Source: Blattamonas nauphoetae (lineage: Eukaryota; Preaxostyla; Oxymonadida). From it: DNA of 64,000 bases. The notes under the pieces are model-generated. The model was not told where the DNA came from. It saw nothing but the letters and a program-made list of their open reading frames with translations, and did not search any database. The stretch is from assembly GCA_033064195.1 (NCBI GenBank), contig JARBJD010000277.1, positions 1 through 64,000 on the forward strand, given 5' to 3'. Shown piece after piece: positions 42,609 to 55,659 of this stretch. A program made the translations under genes and the position numbers. The first letter of the stretch is position 1. Each line of letters opens with the position of its first letter.

Positions 42609-44865
42609 CTAACTCTGCCCAGAAATGAGCTCAAAATGAATCAAAAGTGGGCCGGCTGTGAGGAACCGCCCAACCACAGTTTCGTCGAAGAAGGCTGAAT
42701 CGCTCTCCCTCCTTTCTTCGTCGAAGGCCGAACAACACATCCTCTCTTCACTCAGAGTCGGTTTGGTGTCGATTGGGCAGAATGGAAGAGTTGTGTCGCA
42801 TGCTGATGTGTCTTCAGACTGGACGAGTTGTTCGTGCTCCTCAACCGTTGAAGGTCTGGCCTCCTCGCTTGGTGTCTCCGCTCCTTCACTCCCTTCTTCT
42901 TTCGAATGCTCGTCGTCGTCGCTGAAGAACAGAGAAATGATCCGTTTTGTCTTCTTCTGTTCTTCTTCCTGTTTCTGTCTCTGCTCCTCCTCCCTCCTCA
43001 CCCTTTCTTCTTCCTCCTGTCGCCGTTGGATTGATTCTCTTTGCTCTTCCTCGCTGTCCCCATTTTCGTGAATTTCATTCATTTCATTCGGCTTGTCCAG
43101 TGTCCACTCGTTTTCCATCACTTCTTCGCCAGCTCTTCTCTCCATCCACACTTCCCGTCGCCTCCTTCTCCTCGCCCTTCCCTCTCCGCTCGCTTCTCTT
43201 CCTTCCTCCTCTCCCATCTCGTCGTCACCACTCCAATTCGAGCTCAATTCGTTGTTCACTCCATCCGACACCTCAACCTCTTCGTTGTCCATCACATTCT
43301 CCCCAACGAACCGCAAACTGTCCAGTCTCCGTCTTCTCTCCCTTGTTTCCGTGTCTGTCTCATCCCACGACGAAGAATCGTCCTCACACGACGACAGTGT
43401 CTCCAGCGTCGAGTCACGGCCTCTCGCGCGATATGTGGGGAGAGATGAGGTGGAGACGAAGTTGGCTGTGTTGTGTCGAGGCTCGTACGGAGGAAGAGGG
43501 GCGCTGATGTGTTGGGAGGTGGACAGGTCTTGTTCGGGAAGAATGCCCAACTCACGAAGTTCGCGTTCCTTGTTCCAGACGCGGTTGATCTGCTTGCTGT
43601 GGCCGTCCTCGATGAGCATTCGCATGACTGCGAGGAAAGAGATGGCGGAAGGGAAGAAACAGTAATGTGAGTGGGGGAAGGACATAAATGAACGGAAATG
43701 ATGAATAATCGGAACAAATCAAGCGAGGCTATACCCTCCAAGTGTCTCTTCTCCTTTCTTCGTTGCTCGCTTCGGATGTGTCTTCTTTCAATGTCTTCTC
43801 GCTGCAATCTTTCACTGATCGTTCCACCTAGTGCCCTGAATGACATTTTCTTCAAATTCGACGAAAATCAAACCAGGCATTCACTATTCGTCGCTCGTTT
43901 TCAAAAACGGGGCGCGAGTCAAGATAAGTCAGAGAGGGGACCGAGGCGATGATTGTTTTGCTGTAAAGAGAAAGAGTGAAGAGATGAGAACGAGATTTTC
44001 AAGATTTCAGAACATGATAATGATGTAGGATTTGGTGTTGAGGATCATGGCACAAAAGTGTTTATTGATGCGATAAAGGGAGACATACCGATAATTGAAA
44101 GCAGTTGTCCGGACAACAGGGTTTCCCTCCAGCCTGAGAACTCGAAGGTTGGTCATGGACTTCAGAAGTTCAACCAACTGTTCTGCGGCTTCCAACGGGA
44201 TGTCATTTTGTGATAAATCAAGAACAGACAACGAGGGACAATCTCGAAGTCCCAGAATTGCGTCTAAAGATGATAGGCTGGAAGAAGTTCATCACAGAGA
44301 GGCAATTTCAGATAAAAGCGATGTGTCAGACTGGTTCTTCGTCAGGGATAGTGATCTGAGTTTCTTACAGTTTTGAAGGCCTTCAATTCGATGTATCTGG
44401 TTGTATGACAGATCCAATGAGTCCAACTCTGCTAATGTCTCCAGACCTTCGATTTTCTCGATGACGTTATTCTGAAGATATCTGCAAGAGAAAGACAAAT
44501 GAAGAGAGATAGTGAGCACAGAAACAGAGAATAAGGATGAAAAAATATGTTTTTGGAAGAGTAAGTTTCTCATACAGGCACCTCACCTGCGAACAAACTT
44601 CGAGGTTCTCAATTTTGGAAATACAGTTTCCCTGAAGCCACAATGCTTTCAACTCTGTCATTCCATCCAAATTTTCGATTTTCCGGAATCCTTGATAGTG
44701 TAGATAAAGCTTTTCGTTCAGGTAGATTGTTTGGTAGAGATTGTGTTTTACACAGAGTTGTTTGATTGTAAACGCAGTCATTCGAGGAGGACCAGATGTA
44801 TCAAGCCCGAATTTCTTTCGAATGCGGTCCAAATTCTCTTGCACATTGGCTTTCGGATCATCCAT
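42609..44865 (-). CDS. DNAAF1: Dynein axonemal assembly factor 1 (LRRC50/ODA7)
   Basis: Six exons from the 5' end: 44865-44576, 44481-44332, 44277-44089, 43960-43874, 43835-43735 and 43627-42609. They sum to 1836 nt and 611 aa with all phases matching. The protein has the DNAAF1 head (KQLCVKHNLYQT..LNEKLYLHYQGF), SDS22-like leucine-rich repeats (LKALWLQGNCISKIENL, SLDLSYNQIHRIEGL, LSVLDLSQNDI), and the LRR cap (GNPVVR..NYRKTII, LDSRPVFENERRIVNAW). The family's GG-x-x-x-ER segment and an acidic coiled-coil tail follow. DNAAF1 helps preassemble outer and inner dynein arms in the cytoplasm. The 38-nt intron at 43836-43873 contains a stop and an ATG, so an unspliced reading would wrongly give two genes. 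Confidence 0.92.
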
Positions 44866-45050
44866 CTTCGAACTCAAATATGGTTCTGAAAACTGTGACA
44901 AACAGATTGAGAGAATGGTTTGTGAGATGACTTTAAATAAATAAAGGAAAGTGAAATAGTCTCCAGGTTGTCTCAGATTTCGTGTTCGATTGTGATCTGG
45001 CCCTCTGCTGATTTCGTCAGAAAGTGTCCAGGACGAAGCTACGGCTTCTG
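44866..45050. promoter_or_regulatory. Divergent promoter region, DNAAF1 / receptor gene
   Basis: These 185 bp lie between the DNAAF1 ATG (44865, minus) and the receptor ATG (45051, plus). No motif is clear. A conserved housekeeping flagellar gene and a damaged surface gene share it. Confidence 0.35.
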
Positions 45051-48000
45051 ATGCAATTTCGAGTTTCATTGTCCCTTCTTCCTGACATTCTAATTCTTCT
45101 CTTATCTCCTAATTGCGTGGGAGAGGAATGGATATCCCATTCTTTTCAGGATCCGCCACGTATTCAGAGTTACCTATCCAAGGATGCTGCCAATGACCCT
45201 CTTTTTAGTGATTGGAACATCGTTTGACTGTCATCAGCATCCAGTTATCGCGCTCTCTGAAGTTATCGAAGAACAGCTCCCAAATGTCGAACATACCGAA
45301 CTGCCACCAGTGATTCGTCTGAATCCTGGTACTTATCATGGAAAATCAGTTCCTCTTTCATGCAGATCATTGAAACTTGTTGGACAAGAGGCCACATCTC
45401 TCGTTCATTCTCCTCTTCTTCCCCACCACTCAACCCGCAACAATTCTGCTAAAAAGAAAGAGTTTACTCGTCAACCATTGTATGAAAGCATTCTGGATAT
45501 TGTGAATTCGACAGTGGAGATGACTTGCGTTCATGTCATCCTCTCGACAGAAACGTCAATAAATTCAAAGCCCTTCTCCGGAATTCCCTCAATTCACACA
45601 CCATATTTTGGCACCATTCTTGGGTCAACAGTTTCTCTTTCAGAATGTTCGATAAGTGTCTCAGAAGCTCAATCGCCGTTCCTGCTCACTTCGGAGTCAT
45701 CAGATTCTTCCCCCACGTCCATTCGAATTGTGGAAACCAAGTTACTTACTTCAAATTCGTTCCTTGGTCCACTCGCCCATTTATTACCCTCGACCAGTCC
45801 ATCGTCTGTCACCTTGACGCTCGCCTCTTCATCGTTCTCCTCGACCGCCCTGACAAATGGAAACTCACTTGCTTTTGGTCTACAACCCCACAAATTGAGA
45901 GTAGATGATAATTGGGAAATCTCGTCTCGGCTATTTTCAAACCGTTTCTCAAATGTGACATCGACGCAACGCATGCCTCTTTACATCCCATCTCAACTCT
46001 CCCAGTGGTCACTCGGGAACACCATCTCAAATTGCGTGGGGGCCCTTCAGGGAACGATTATGGAAGACTTTAACCTCGGTGGGACATTCCTGAGCAAGAA
46101 CACCACTTTCTCTCATTGTGAATCCACACCCTCACCGTCACTGGACATCATCGTCGCAGAGTATTATTCTCACTTTATCCGAAGAGTTATCCGTCATTCT
46201 CATCCACCGTACGCATTTAACAATCTTAGTCGAATCGAATCTGACGGATTCAACTTCTTTGCCCTGATTGCAGGCACATCCCCACTTCCTCAACAATCGT
46301 ATCTCTATGCCACGAAAGCCAACCCCATTTCTTTTACCGATTGCTCTTTCAGGAACATGTCTCGTGATCCACAAATCATCAATCAGGACGGCCTCGCCCT
46401 GTATCTTCAGACATCTGCCCCTCTGACAGTGACACGCTGCTCATTTTCAGACATGCGTTCAGAAGGTGATGGATTGGCCATCACTACAGCGTCTATCGCT
46501 TGCCAGCCTCCTCTCCTTGTCCACATCGACGACTGTCACTTCTCGAACTGTCATTCTCAATACCGCTACTCGTTTGGCGGAGGAGCACTTCATTTTGAGG
46601 CACATGGCTGTTACACAATTTCCACGTCGTCATTCTCTGAATGCTCGACTCTGAAAGGAAAGGGCGGCGCGTGCTACTGTCTCAGCTGCAGTGTCGCGTT
46701 CTCGACTTTTGAGTTCAATTCGGCAGTGATGGGCGGTGCCTTTTATGGACAAACCGACTGTTCGATCTTCTTCTCGCACTTCCAAAACAATACGGCTCAA
46801 ACAGACACTGACTGGTCTTTCGATTATTCTCGATATGTTGTGTGCGGATGCACCCAATCAGCGGATGATTGGACAATTGGTGATTCATTTATTGTCGTGT
46901 CGGGAGATGGAGAGGGAACTGACTGCACGAAAGACAAGCCTTGCAGAACACTCGCGAATGCTCTAACGAAAGTGCACTCTGCAAATGTCTTCACAATCAA
47001 TATGTGTCCAGGGGCATTTGAACCAACAACAATCACTCCAACGAGTCAAGTGTTGACGATTCGAGGACACTATCCTCTTGACACAGTCAAAAGTGCATCC
47101 CGAACGACAACATTCGCTCTGACGATGGATTCCGATCCATCTTGTGGAATGTCACTCGACCAAAACAATTGTCTTGTCTGGATTGCAGATTGTCAATGTT
47201 GAATCTGTCACTGTCCCACTGTTCGACTTCTCTTCTGGCCTGATCTCTTTGGACGATAGTCAACTTGAGAACATCACTTCCGCCGATTGCTCGCTCATCA
47301 AGATCACCACATCAGCAGAATTTACGATGAATGCTGTCCTTTTTCGAGACATTGTTTCCACAGATTGTGTGATTTTGATCTTGTCTGGTGGGAAGTTCAC
47401 AGCAACAGTTTGCATCTTCCACAGACTGACCAGAACGGAAGGAGAAGGAGCAGCCGCGATTGATGCTGTGGAGTTTGAAAGAGTCTATTTTGACTCTTAT
47501 TTTTCTCACTGCATCTCTCGGAAGGGACGAGTCGGAGCTCTCTTCCTCACTCGCTCCAGCAAACCTGACAAGACTTTCATTTATGGAACTTACATCAATA
47601 ATGAAGGGGAGAAAGCGGATGACGCCCACGACATCCTTCTTTCTGGTTTCAAACTGTCAGACACCAACCAATGGGCGTTCACTTATGTCTTCTCAATGAG
47701 TCAGTCTCCATCCATTATCGAAAATGGCAATATTCATCCTGACCGCTCTCCACCAACCTCCGCCAATGTCATCGATGATGATGATTGGCTCTTTCCAATG
47801 AAAGATGGTTCCAAGGTGCTCCTCTGGAGAGATTTTACGGAACTTGATTTCGAGACACTCAAGCCGCAACCAGGTCAGACATCCTCATGGACGGTGACTT
47901 CAAGAAGAGAAGAGGAGATCATCATTCATCAATCACGACTGGACATGAACTTTTCTCTCCACAGCGATTACAAGAAGCCTCTGCTCACAACAATCAGACA

Positions 48001-51000
48001 AGCCAGCGACTCCGTTGGGAGCCTTTTCACTCTCACGACCGGGAACTACCTCAATGTTCAAGGTTTCAACATTGTTTTGGATGGTCAACAGACAGACCCA
48101 ATGATCACACTTGACTCATCTGCAACTATCTTGTTTCATCTTGTCTCAGTCTCTTCAGATGGGAGGGAGTTGAGCAGACCATTCATCCAGTCCATGGGAA
48201 CAGCAACTTTGTCTGATGCAACATTTGTGAATTTGGCTTTCACAGGCACTTCATGCATCGAATGTCTTGGTGGTTCATTCTCATTCCAACTCGTCCAATC
48301 AGAGTCAGTTCGCTGTGCAGTAAATCTCACCACAAACGTCGACGGGGCTTTTCTCAATGCGCTGAACACGTATATCGGTCATATCCATACCGGTCCACTT
48401 ACCAACTGCCGTGCTCGGAATGGCGGGGCGATTTTCCTTCGGAACTGCAATGTGACTTCTCTGACTTGTGTTTTTGTTGGTTGTTCAGCTTCTCAAAGCG
48501 GAGGCGGTTTGTGGATGGAAAGCAATGCATCCGAAAAGGCTCAGAATTTCCTCTATCCCAACTTCGTCAACTGCTCGGCTGAACGAGGCGGGGGAATGTT
48601 CTTCCAAGCAAAGACGCCCTTCCATCTCCATCTCGAAACTGGTTCTGCAACCGTGTACTGGCAACAACCATTCGCATTGTTTTCGAATTGCTCAGCGAAG
48701 AAGGGAGCAGGGATCTTTCTCGATGGTGTGTGTTCAAACCAATGTGAGCTGATTCTCCACAGGTTTACAGGATCGAATGGAGATTGTTTCTGCGAAGGCT
48801 CAGACATATTCTTTTCTAAATCGTTTGCCGAGTCTCTCCCGTCCCTCACAGATATTATCTCCGATCTGAAAAACAAAAGCTGGTCTCTGAGCAGTCAGTC
48901 CCTCTCAACGGGAACAAAGCACGTGCACATCGAAGATGATCTTGAACGAACCTTCAACTTGGAACCACGACAATTTGTCGTCGGGAAAGAACCGTACAAC
49001 GGGGGTAACCATTGTCCAGTATCTAAGAATGCAGAATGCTCGAACATCTCTCCAATGTTTGAGTTCTTTCACACAAAGGACGAGAATGGATCGTTAATCC
49101 AGATTCCAATCCTGGTTAAGGACGCACTGTTCTTCTTTGAAACAGCATTCGTCGAGCGACAGTCAGCTCTATTGACATTCTTTGACACCACTTCAGATCC
49201 CTCGACAGCCACCACGTTCCAAAAAGGTGCTTATCATGTCACAAATGATCCAGTCTTTCTGTTGGTCGGCAACGATGGACTCATGGCAATAGCTGATCTG
49301 CATTTTGTTTGGAAAGAGGAAGTCAGTCTTTGCGAAGTTGTCTCTCCGACAGCTGAAGTGACGATCGAAGCCTGTCACTTCGAACTCGACATCGATCTGA
49401 TCTCGTCGTTCATCGTGTGCCGTGCTGGCAGTCTACATGTGTTGGGCAGTCAATTCACAACGTCCGATCCGACTCGGCCTATTCTCTCTCCAATCGTTGT
49501 GACAAGTCCATCAGCAATCGCAGCCGTGTCCAACTCAGCGAGACGTGACATAAAGGTTGAGATGGACCATATCGTCTTCTCTGATATCCTGGCCGATCCC
49601 TCAGTGAGTGCAATTGTCTCAATTGAGGGAGGGATCTCGATTGGATTGTCGCACGTGAGCTTTGAGAATGTGAAGAAATCGCCTTCGTCTGAGAATGCCA
49701 TTAGGATTTCGGTTCGAGGTCGGGACCTGTCGAATGTGATCGCATCCAAACGAGAATCTGGGTTCCCTTCGTTGGATTCTGACGAGGACACACTGTACAC
49801 ATCGCTGGTTCCTCATCATCACCCCCAGAATCAGTCAAGAATGACGAAGACGGTTTGTGTGAGTGGTCATCTGGATTGGTGTCAGTTGTGAATAGCTCAC
49901 TGAGTCTCTTCTCGACGACGTTTTCGCATCTGTCGCAGGGAGCCCTCCGAGTTGTGGATGGAAACGTGACGCTTTCGGAAGACACGTTCTCTCGCAACTC
50001 AGCCAAAAACGTGTCGTTCCCTTCAGCGAGTCGGAATACGCATTGTTCAGGGATGAGCGTGGTGAACATGAAACTGAACTCCGCTGATTCCACCACACAG
50101 ACTTCACATTGGATCCTGACTGACGATTCGTGTGTTGTTCGCGACGAAGATATTGAAATCCCAAATCCATTCTTCGTGCCAACACTTTCGACGAACGACA
50201 GCTCGTCAAAGTTTGATAAGAAGACGTCGAAATATTCAGTCCATTTGGGAGGCACTCTTCTGCTTCCGTGCAATCTTTCGCTGATTGTTCGAGAAGAGAC
50301 GGAGCAAGGAGAACCGAAATCACAGGCCATTCCTCTCACCCAACTTGTTGCGACAGATCACACAGAATCATCAATCGACATTTTGGTGAAGAATTCACAC
50401 TTTTCTCATTTTGACCAGAAATTGGAGTGGATTGGACTAATTGGATTTGGAAGGAACGGAGAGACAGACTCGTTCACCTTCAAACTGAGTCAGAAACAAG
50501 CCTTCGCGGAGAGCATGCGAAAGACACTTCCTTGGCTGATTCCTCTCATTGTCTCGCTTGCTCTTCTGCTTCTGGTTGGCTTCATTCTGTTCATCGTCTT
50601 CCGAAAGAGATTTTTGAAGAAGAAGACAGAGTCAAAAGAGATGAAAGAAGAGGTTCAGGAAGTGTTCGAGGTTGAAAAGGTCGAGATGGATGGGACGCAA
50701 CAAGGAGTGCATGCAAATGATCCAGACGCAATAATTTCGAAAGACGTTGTTACAGCCGAACAAGCTTTGAACAATGCCGACACTTCACTCCTTCAACCAG
50801 TCACCCTTCTGGAAGCAGTGATCTGTGGGGAGAAACTAGAAAAGACAGTTGTTCGAGAAGAAGACACACTTTACAATGCCCTTCACAGGAAAGAAACAAG
50901 AATTTCGTTTGTGAAATCAACCGTGCGACAACAGATTGTGACTGGATTACTCAGAGTTGCGGAGGCGAACAACACAGCGCCAATCCTGTCGAAGCTGTCA

Positions 51001-51462
51001 TCGCATTGGGTGATGTTCGATGGAGCTGGAAATGTGTGCCTGAAACTCAAAGACTCTCAGCCACCCCACAATTCAATCCAAGTTAACCCAGTTGAGGATG
51101 GACAGCGGTGGGCAGCGCCTGAACTCGCAAAAGACGAAGCTACGAAAGACTCGAATGGATCAGTTGATTTTCGGAAGTCGGCAGTTTTTAGTCTTGGCCT
51201 TGTCTTGTGGGAAATAGAGACTGGTCAAGTTCCATTTCAGGAGCAAGACGCTGTGAATGCTCAGCGTCAACTTGGGACAGGAGTTCTGCCAAAAATGGTT
51301 GGAATGCAGAAAGAGATGAGGGACTTGATCGCTGAATGCCTCTCACTCAATCCCGACGACCGCCCATCACTCGCCTCTGTGGCGTCGCTCCTCCAAACAC
51401 TCCCCGAACCGTCGCACGAAAACGAAAAAGACAATCCAGGGTCGATCAATCCACAGTCATAA
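45051..51462 (+). CDS. Beta-helix / transmembrane / pseudokinase receptor-like protein (three frameshifts)
   Basis: The start is MQFRVSLSLLPDILILLLSPN, a good signal peptide. The frame breaks near 45222, near 47135 and near 49862. The last two are best explained by loss of CT and gain of TG, and the first by loss of two bases. Across the breaks the protein is continuous: beta-helix coils with Pmp-like motifs (SFGGGALHFEA, GKGGACYC, SQSGGGLWME, AERGGGMFF) and a DCTKDKPCRTL module start. A membrane helix (LIPLIVSLALLLLVGFILFIV) and a cytoplasmic kinase-like domain follow. That domain has RWAAPELA, FSLGLVLWEIETG and DRPSLA but no HRD or DFG (KLSSHWVMFD, LKD). About 2130 codons in all. It is a pseudokinase receptor by architecture, and probably a decaying copy unless the breaks are sequencing errors. 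Confidence 0.75.
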
Positions 51463-52151
51463 CACTCTCTCTATCAGACATTCAGACATCCATGCAAGCT
51501 CGCTCTGTGAACCTCTGTTCTTTCATCACATCATTCTTTTTGTTCTTGCTTTCTCGACAGAACAGACAGCAGAGCCTGACTTGTGCATTTCTTCGGTTCT
51601 CACGTCGTCCTGTCGAATGAGACAAATCATTGATTTTGCTTCTTTGTCTCACTCTTTCCATTCCGATCTATTTTCATTCGTTTTCGCATTTTGCTTCTTT
51701 TGCATCTCTTTGAGATTGCATCGATCATCTTTCTCCAGCATTTTTGGAGGAACTTTATCTTTTGTTTATGATGTTAAGTTGTCCTGTACTCCTCACCCTC
51801 TCTCCGTCCGACACTTGTTTCTTTCCGATTTCCCAATTTCTTCTGTTTTGTTCGGAATCAATACTCATTTTCTGGATTCAGAGGATCATTCTGTTCTTAT
51901 CAGGTCAAATTTTGGAGCTGACGACCCTTTTTCATCGTTGTCTCTCCCGAATTGTTGATGAACGTTACATTTCATTCTTGTTGTGTTGTGTTCACGAAGC
52001 ATACACTTTGTGATTCATCCATCAAAGCGGTTCCATGACTGTTCCTTGTCTTGTGAAACTACAAAAACACTGAAATCCTTTTCTGGAGTCTGAAGGTGAC
52101 AACAACAGTCACGCAGAGCGAGTGTCATTACAGGGTTCAACAAAAGCGGAG
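51463..52151. other. Intergenic between convergent receptor genes, nothing seen
   Basis: This is the 3' flank of the receptor gene at 45051-51462. It is T-rich on the plus strand around 51640-51950. Frames here are short and hydrophobic by composition only. The identical direct repeat follows at 52152. Confidence 0.5.
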
Positions 52152-52520
52152 GATCTGTCTGATGTCGCGTTAAAAATGACATGCGAGATGAAAGGTGCGG
52201 ATGGTGAATGACGAGACGTGGAGAAGATGCAGAGAACAATTCCGAGGATCGTCCAACGACCAATCACTTGTTCAAACAAAACACAAACCAAGATGAAGCA
52301 AAAGAAGACATAATGAAGAGAAACAAAGAGGAAAGAGGAGAGAGAAGTGAAGGACGAGGTGAAGATCGAATTCTATAGATATGACATGAATACCAACAGA
52401 AGCGAGAAAGAGTGTGTGTGAAAAGAAGACAAATTGATAAATAGAAAGGGCAGTGAAGTGCTGCAATAATTGTGCCAAATCACGAGACAATCATACCAGA
52501 CGAGGTGAGAAGGAAGAAGA
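52152..52520 (+). repeat. 369-bp direct repeat, copy 1 (3' side of the receptor cassette)
   Basis: By eye it is identical base for base to 62326-62694. It starts GATCTGTCTGATG and ends GAAGGAAGAAGA. It lies 63 bp from the stop codon of the minus-strand receptor gene. A short open frame inside it is the same in both copies and has no coding look. It is not an insertion sequence; it behaves as an intergenic spacer. Confidence 0.9.
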
Positions 52521-55221
52521 AGCGATATGAAAACAAGAAGGCGGGAATGTCAAATGAAGAAGACCAAATCGAAGTGAGAAGAGTCAAGAAACGATCGAGG
52601 GGGCATTTCCGACTCCTTCCATCTTCCCAATCGATCCAAGAACAGATCCAATCGTCCGAAGCGAAGGACGCGAGCCAGCCGTCACACTCAGACACCACAC
52701 AATCAGCTTCTCCATCTCGTCCCCAATCCCATCCATCTTCGGAATCGTTCCACAGTGCAGTGCGCGACTCGCATTCACTTCGTCCGTCTCTCCAAACGGA
52801 ATTTGTCCCGTCTCAATCTCGAACAGCACAAGGCCGAGCCGAAAAACCGTCACCTGCTCTGCATCAACATCTCCTGACACTTCTTCCCCATTCTTCTGTT
52901 CAGGCGATCGCCATCGAACTTCCGACTTCCCTTTCTCCACAAACTCTGACAACCCCTCCTTCTCTCCCTTCACCCGAAGACACACTTCTCCACTTTCAGA
53001 GAACAGCACCCAGTGCGAGCTCAGTCTAAGTCCTGTCGCGTTCTGACCCCGACGAGACAGTTCTGTCAATCCACGCACAATCATCGAAGCCACTCGACGT
53101 CGATCAATCCCCACTTTCTCAACGTGTAGTCTCTCGTACAGTGTGTGCGTCTTGTTCACCACAACTGTCTCGAACTTCCCTTCTTTCACACACAACGCCT
53201 CCACTCGATCTTTTTCTGGAATCATTCCTTCCGTCCCATCCTTGCATTCACCACTCCCCTGCTTCTCTTGTTCCAGTTCGAATCGCGTGTTTCCATTCAG
53301 TTCCCGAGCAGACGACACATGCAATGTATTGTTCAGAGATCCATCACAGTCTTCAACTTTCTCGAAATCCATTTCTTGTGGCTCAGCATCTGGTTGCGAT
53401 GTTTTCTTCTTTTCCGCTTGGCCTCGTCGACGCCAGCACCCAAACACAACAATCATCAAAAAAAGAACAACCACACAGAGAGAGATCACGAGAGGAAGCC
53501 ACCATTTCATGTTCGCTTTCACTGATTCCGCACGACGTTCCGAAATCGAAGACTGGATTTTGAATGATTCTGATGTTCGCAATGCTCCAGCTTCTGGAGT
53601 TGAGTCCGATGTCGGTGTTGAGCGTGAACCGAACAAGAGACGACCTCGCCATTCCAGCGACGAATCCAGTTTCTTCAGGCTCCCTTGTGAGATCGCAAGT
53701 TTGATGGTCTTTTCAGTGAATGATTGTGCTGTGTCAAGATTCAGCTCGAACTGAACGTGGTTTTCTTTTTTCTCGTCTGTCGTCTTCTCAAACACTTCCA
53801 AGAACAGACCACACGGAATCAAGATAGTTCCAACAATCTCAACTTCGAATGTCTCCGTTTTCTTTGCGAATTTTGTCTTTGATTCATTTGTGTTGAGTGT
53901 TGGAACGAAGAGTGGTGTAGAATAAATCGATTCTAAACCTTCCAACGAACAGTCGTTTTGCGAGATCCACGGCGAAGGGCTTGTTGGCGTGCCATCTCCT
54001 CCACTCAGACTCCCAATTTCGATATCTCCGCCATTCGAGCAGTGAATGTTTCGACTAAGCGAAGGGAAAGATGACAGAGTCGGCGAGTTGGCATGAAATG
54101 AACTTGTCACAACTTCCAGAGACCCGTTCATGTTGATGGCTCCAAACGAAAGATGGTTCAGTTTCGTGTCCGAGATCGAAGTGTTGCAGTCGTCCAGCTG
54201 AACAATCCCACTCGTCCATGAACAGAGCTCTTCAGACAACTCATCGTTCGAGGAAGGTGTCGATTTTGGTCCAATGAAGGATCCTTCTTTCAGTGCCAAG
54301 GATGAGTTCCGTGCAGACAGGAGTACGAACAAAGGAGAGAGAGAGTCAATCACAATGTCAACATCTCGAATCTCCAGTGTCGACGACGACACAACAATCA
54401 TCCCAGATTCCACTGACTCACAAGCAGATGAAGGAATTCGAAGTTTCGGTTCAACATTTCCAAAATTTGAAAGAAGTGCAACCATCCCATTCGAAATCCG
54501 AATTCGCGATCCAAGTGTCGCTGAGTGAACAATCCCAATCGTTGGTGTCCGAACTCCAAGTTGAGAAACAATCTCCCAACCAACTTCCACAGACAAGCAA
54601 GGACGAGACGATTCTCCACAAAACCGACTCCTCTCTCCTATTCGCCCATCCACAAACAGAGACAGGGGATCTGGATTTGGTGGCGTTGTGAATGTCAGTG
54701 TGCCATTCAGAAAAATGACCGTATCTGGGTTTGTGGACACGATTGATTGGATGGTGAAGAGTGTTGAATGCGAGGCTGTCTGGCCATCCAAGAGCGATTT
54801 CTTCAGAGACAGCTGATGTGTCTGATTGAGCAGAGATAATAAACGAGAAGCCAGAAGAGAGTGTCACTGCATATGTCCCAATGAAGCCGTGTCCAGACAG
54901 TTGGATGCTGATGAAGGTGTCGATGGAGTTGGGAATAAGAGAGACCATGGCGACACGAGTCGGCTCAGTTATCGTCTCGAATGAAACGACTCCCAAACAC
55001 AACACCTTCACATCATCTTTCTTCATCCCGATGATCTCATATCGAGTGTTGTATGACAAATTCACGTTCGTTGGTGTTTCGGTGTCGAACAGGATTCCTC
55101 CAAGATGTCCTTCCGACGAACTGAACAAAACATCAATCGTCACTGTCTCTGTTCCATTCACTGACAGTGTCACTTCGTGGGTTCCTTCCAGATTCACCCC
55201 TTCCAGACTGATCCTGTATTC

Positions 55222-55273
55222 CCACACAGTGCTCTCGCTCAGCATGAGTACGTGAGGTGTTTATGGGGTCGGT
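55222..55273. repeat. Left inverted terminal repeat of the DIRS element
   Basis: These 52 nt, beginning CCACACAGTGCTCTCG and ending GGGGTCGGT, are the inverse of 59816-59867 with one visible mismatch (T/G after CACACAG). The outermost bases beyond them differ between the two ends, as in DIRS elements. Confidence 0.9.
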
Positions 55274-55659
55274 GGATATACACCGAAGAATGAGAATCGA
55301 ATGAATCAAACTGCGAGGGCTTCTCCTTGTTCGGGAGCTTGGCCAGATTATTTTGCGTTGGCATCCTGGAATCAGCGCTGATGTTCCTTGCTCAACCGAC
55401 CTGTGTGGGTGAAGGAAGGAAAACATTGAGCGCATAGTTCGAGGATGCACAAGGCAGCCTCAGTGGGTCCGAAGACACTCAACTGAGGGAGGCATCGCCT
55501 TGCTGAGAGCGAGAATTGTGAACGAACAAACAGTTTAGTGTCGAAAAGGAAATGAAGATTAGACTGAAAACTGGAAAGATGGGATGTGAGTAAAATAAAG
55601 ACAGAAAACGAGGAGCTGGATCTTGGGTGGAGTCGACCACACACCAGAGTATCTGCCGG

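Noticed and set aside
42609-43685. A separate acidic coiled-coil gene starting near 43685 or 43846
   Set aside because: Splicing shows that this is the C-terminal part of DNAAF1, with matching phase and the family's GGxxxER segment.
45210-45235. A possible 16-nt intron (GTTTGACTGTCATCAG) that would repair the first frame break of the receptor gene
   Set aside because: It fits the frame, but 16 nt is half the length of the shortest supported intron here, and the other breaks in the same gene have no such solution.
52272-52490. A 72-codon minus-strand frame, identical again at 62446-62664
   Set aside because: Its identity follows from the DNA repeat. The hydrophobic protein has no start context or homologue.
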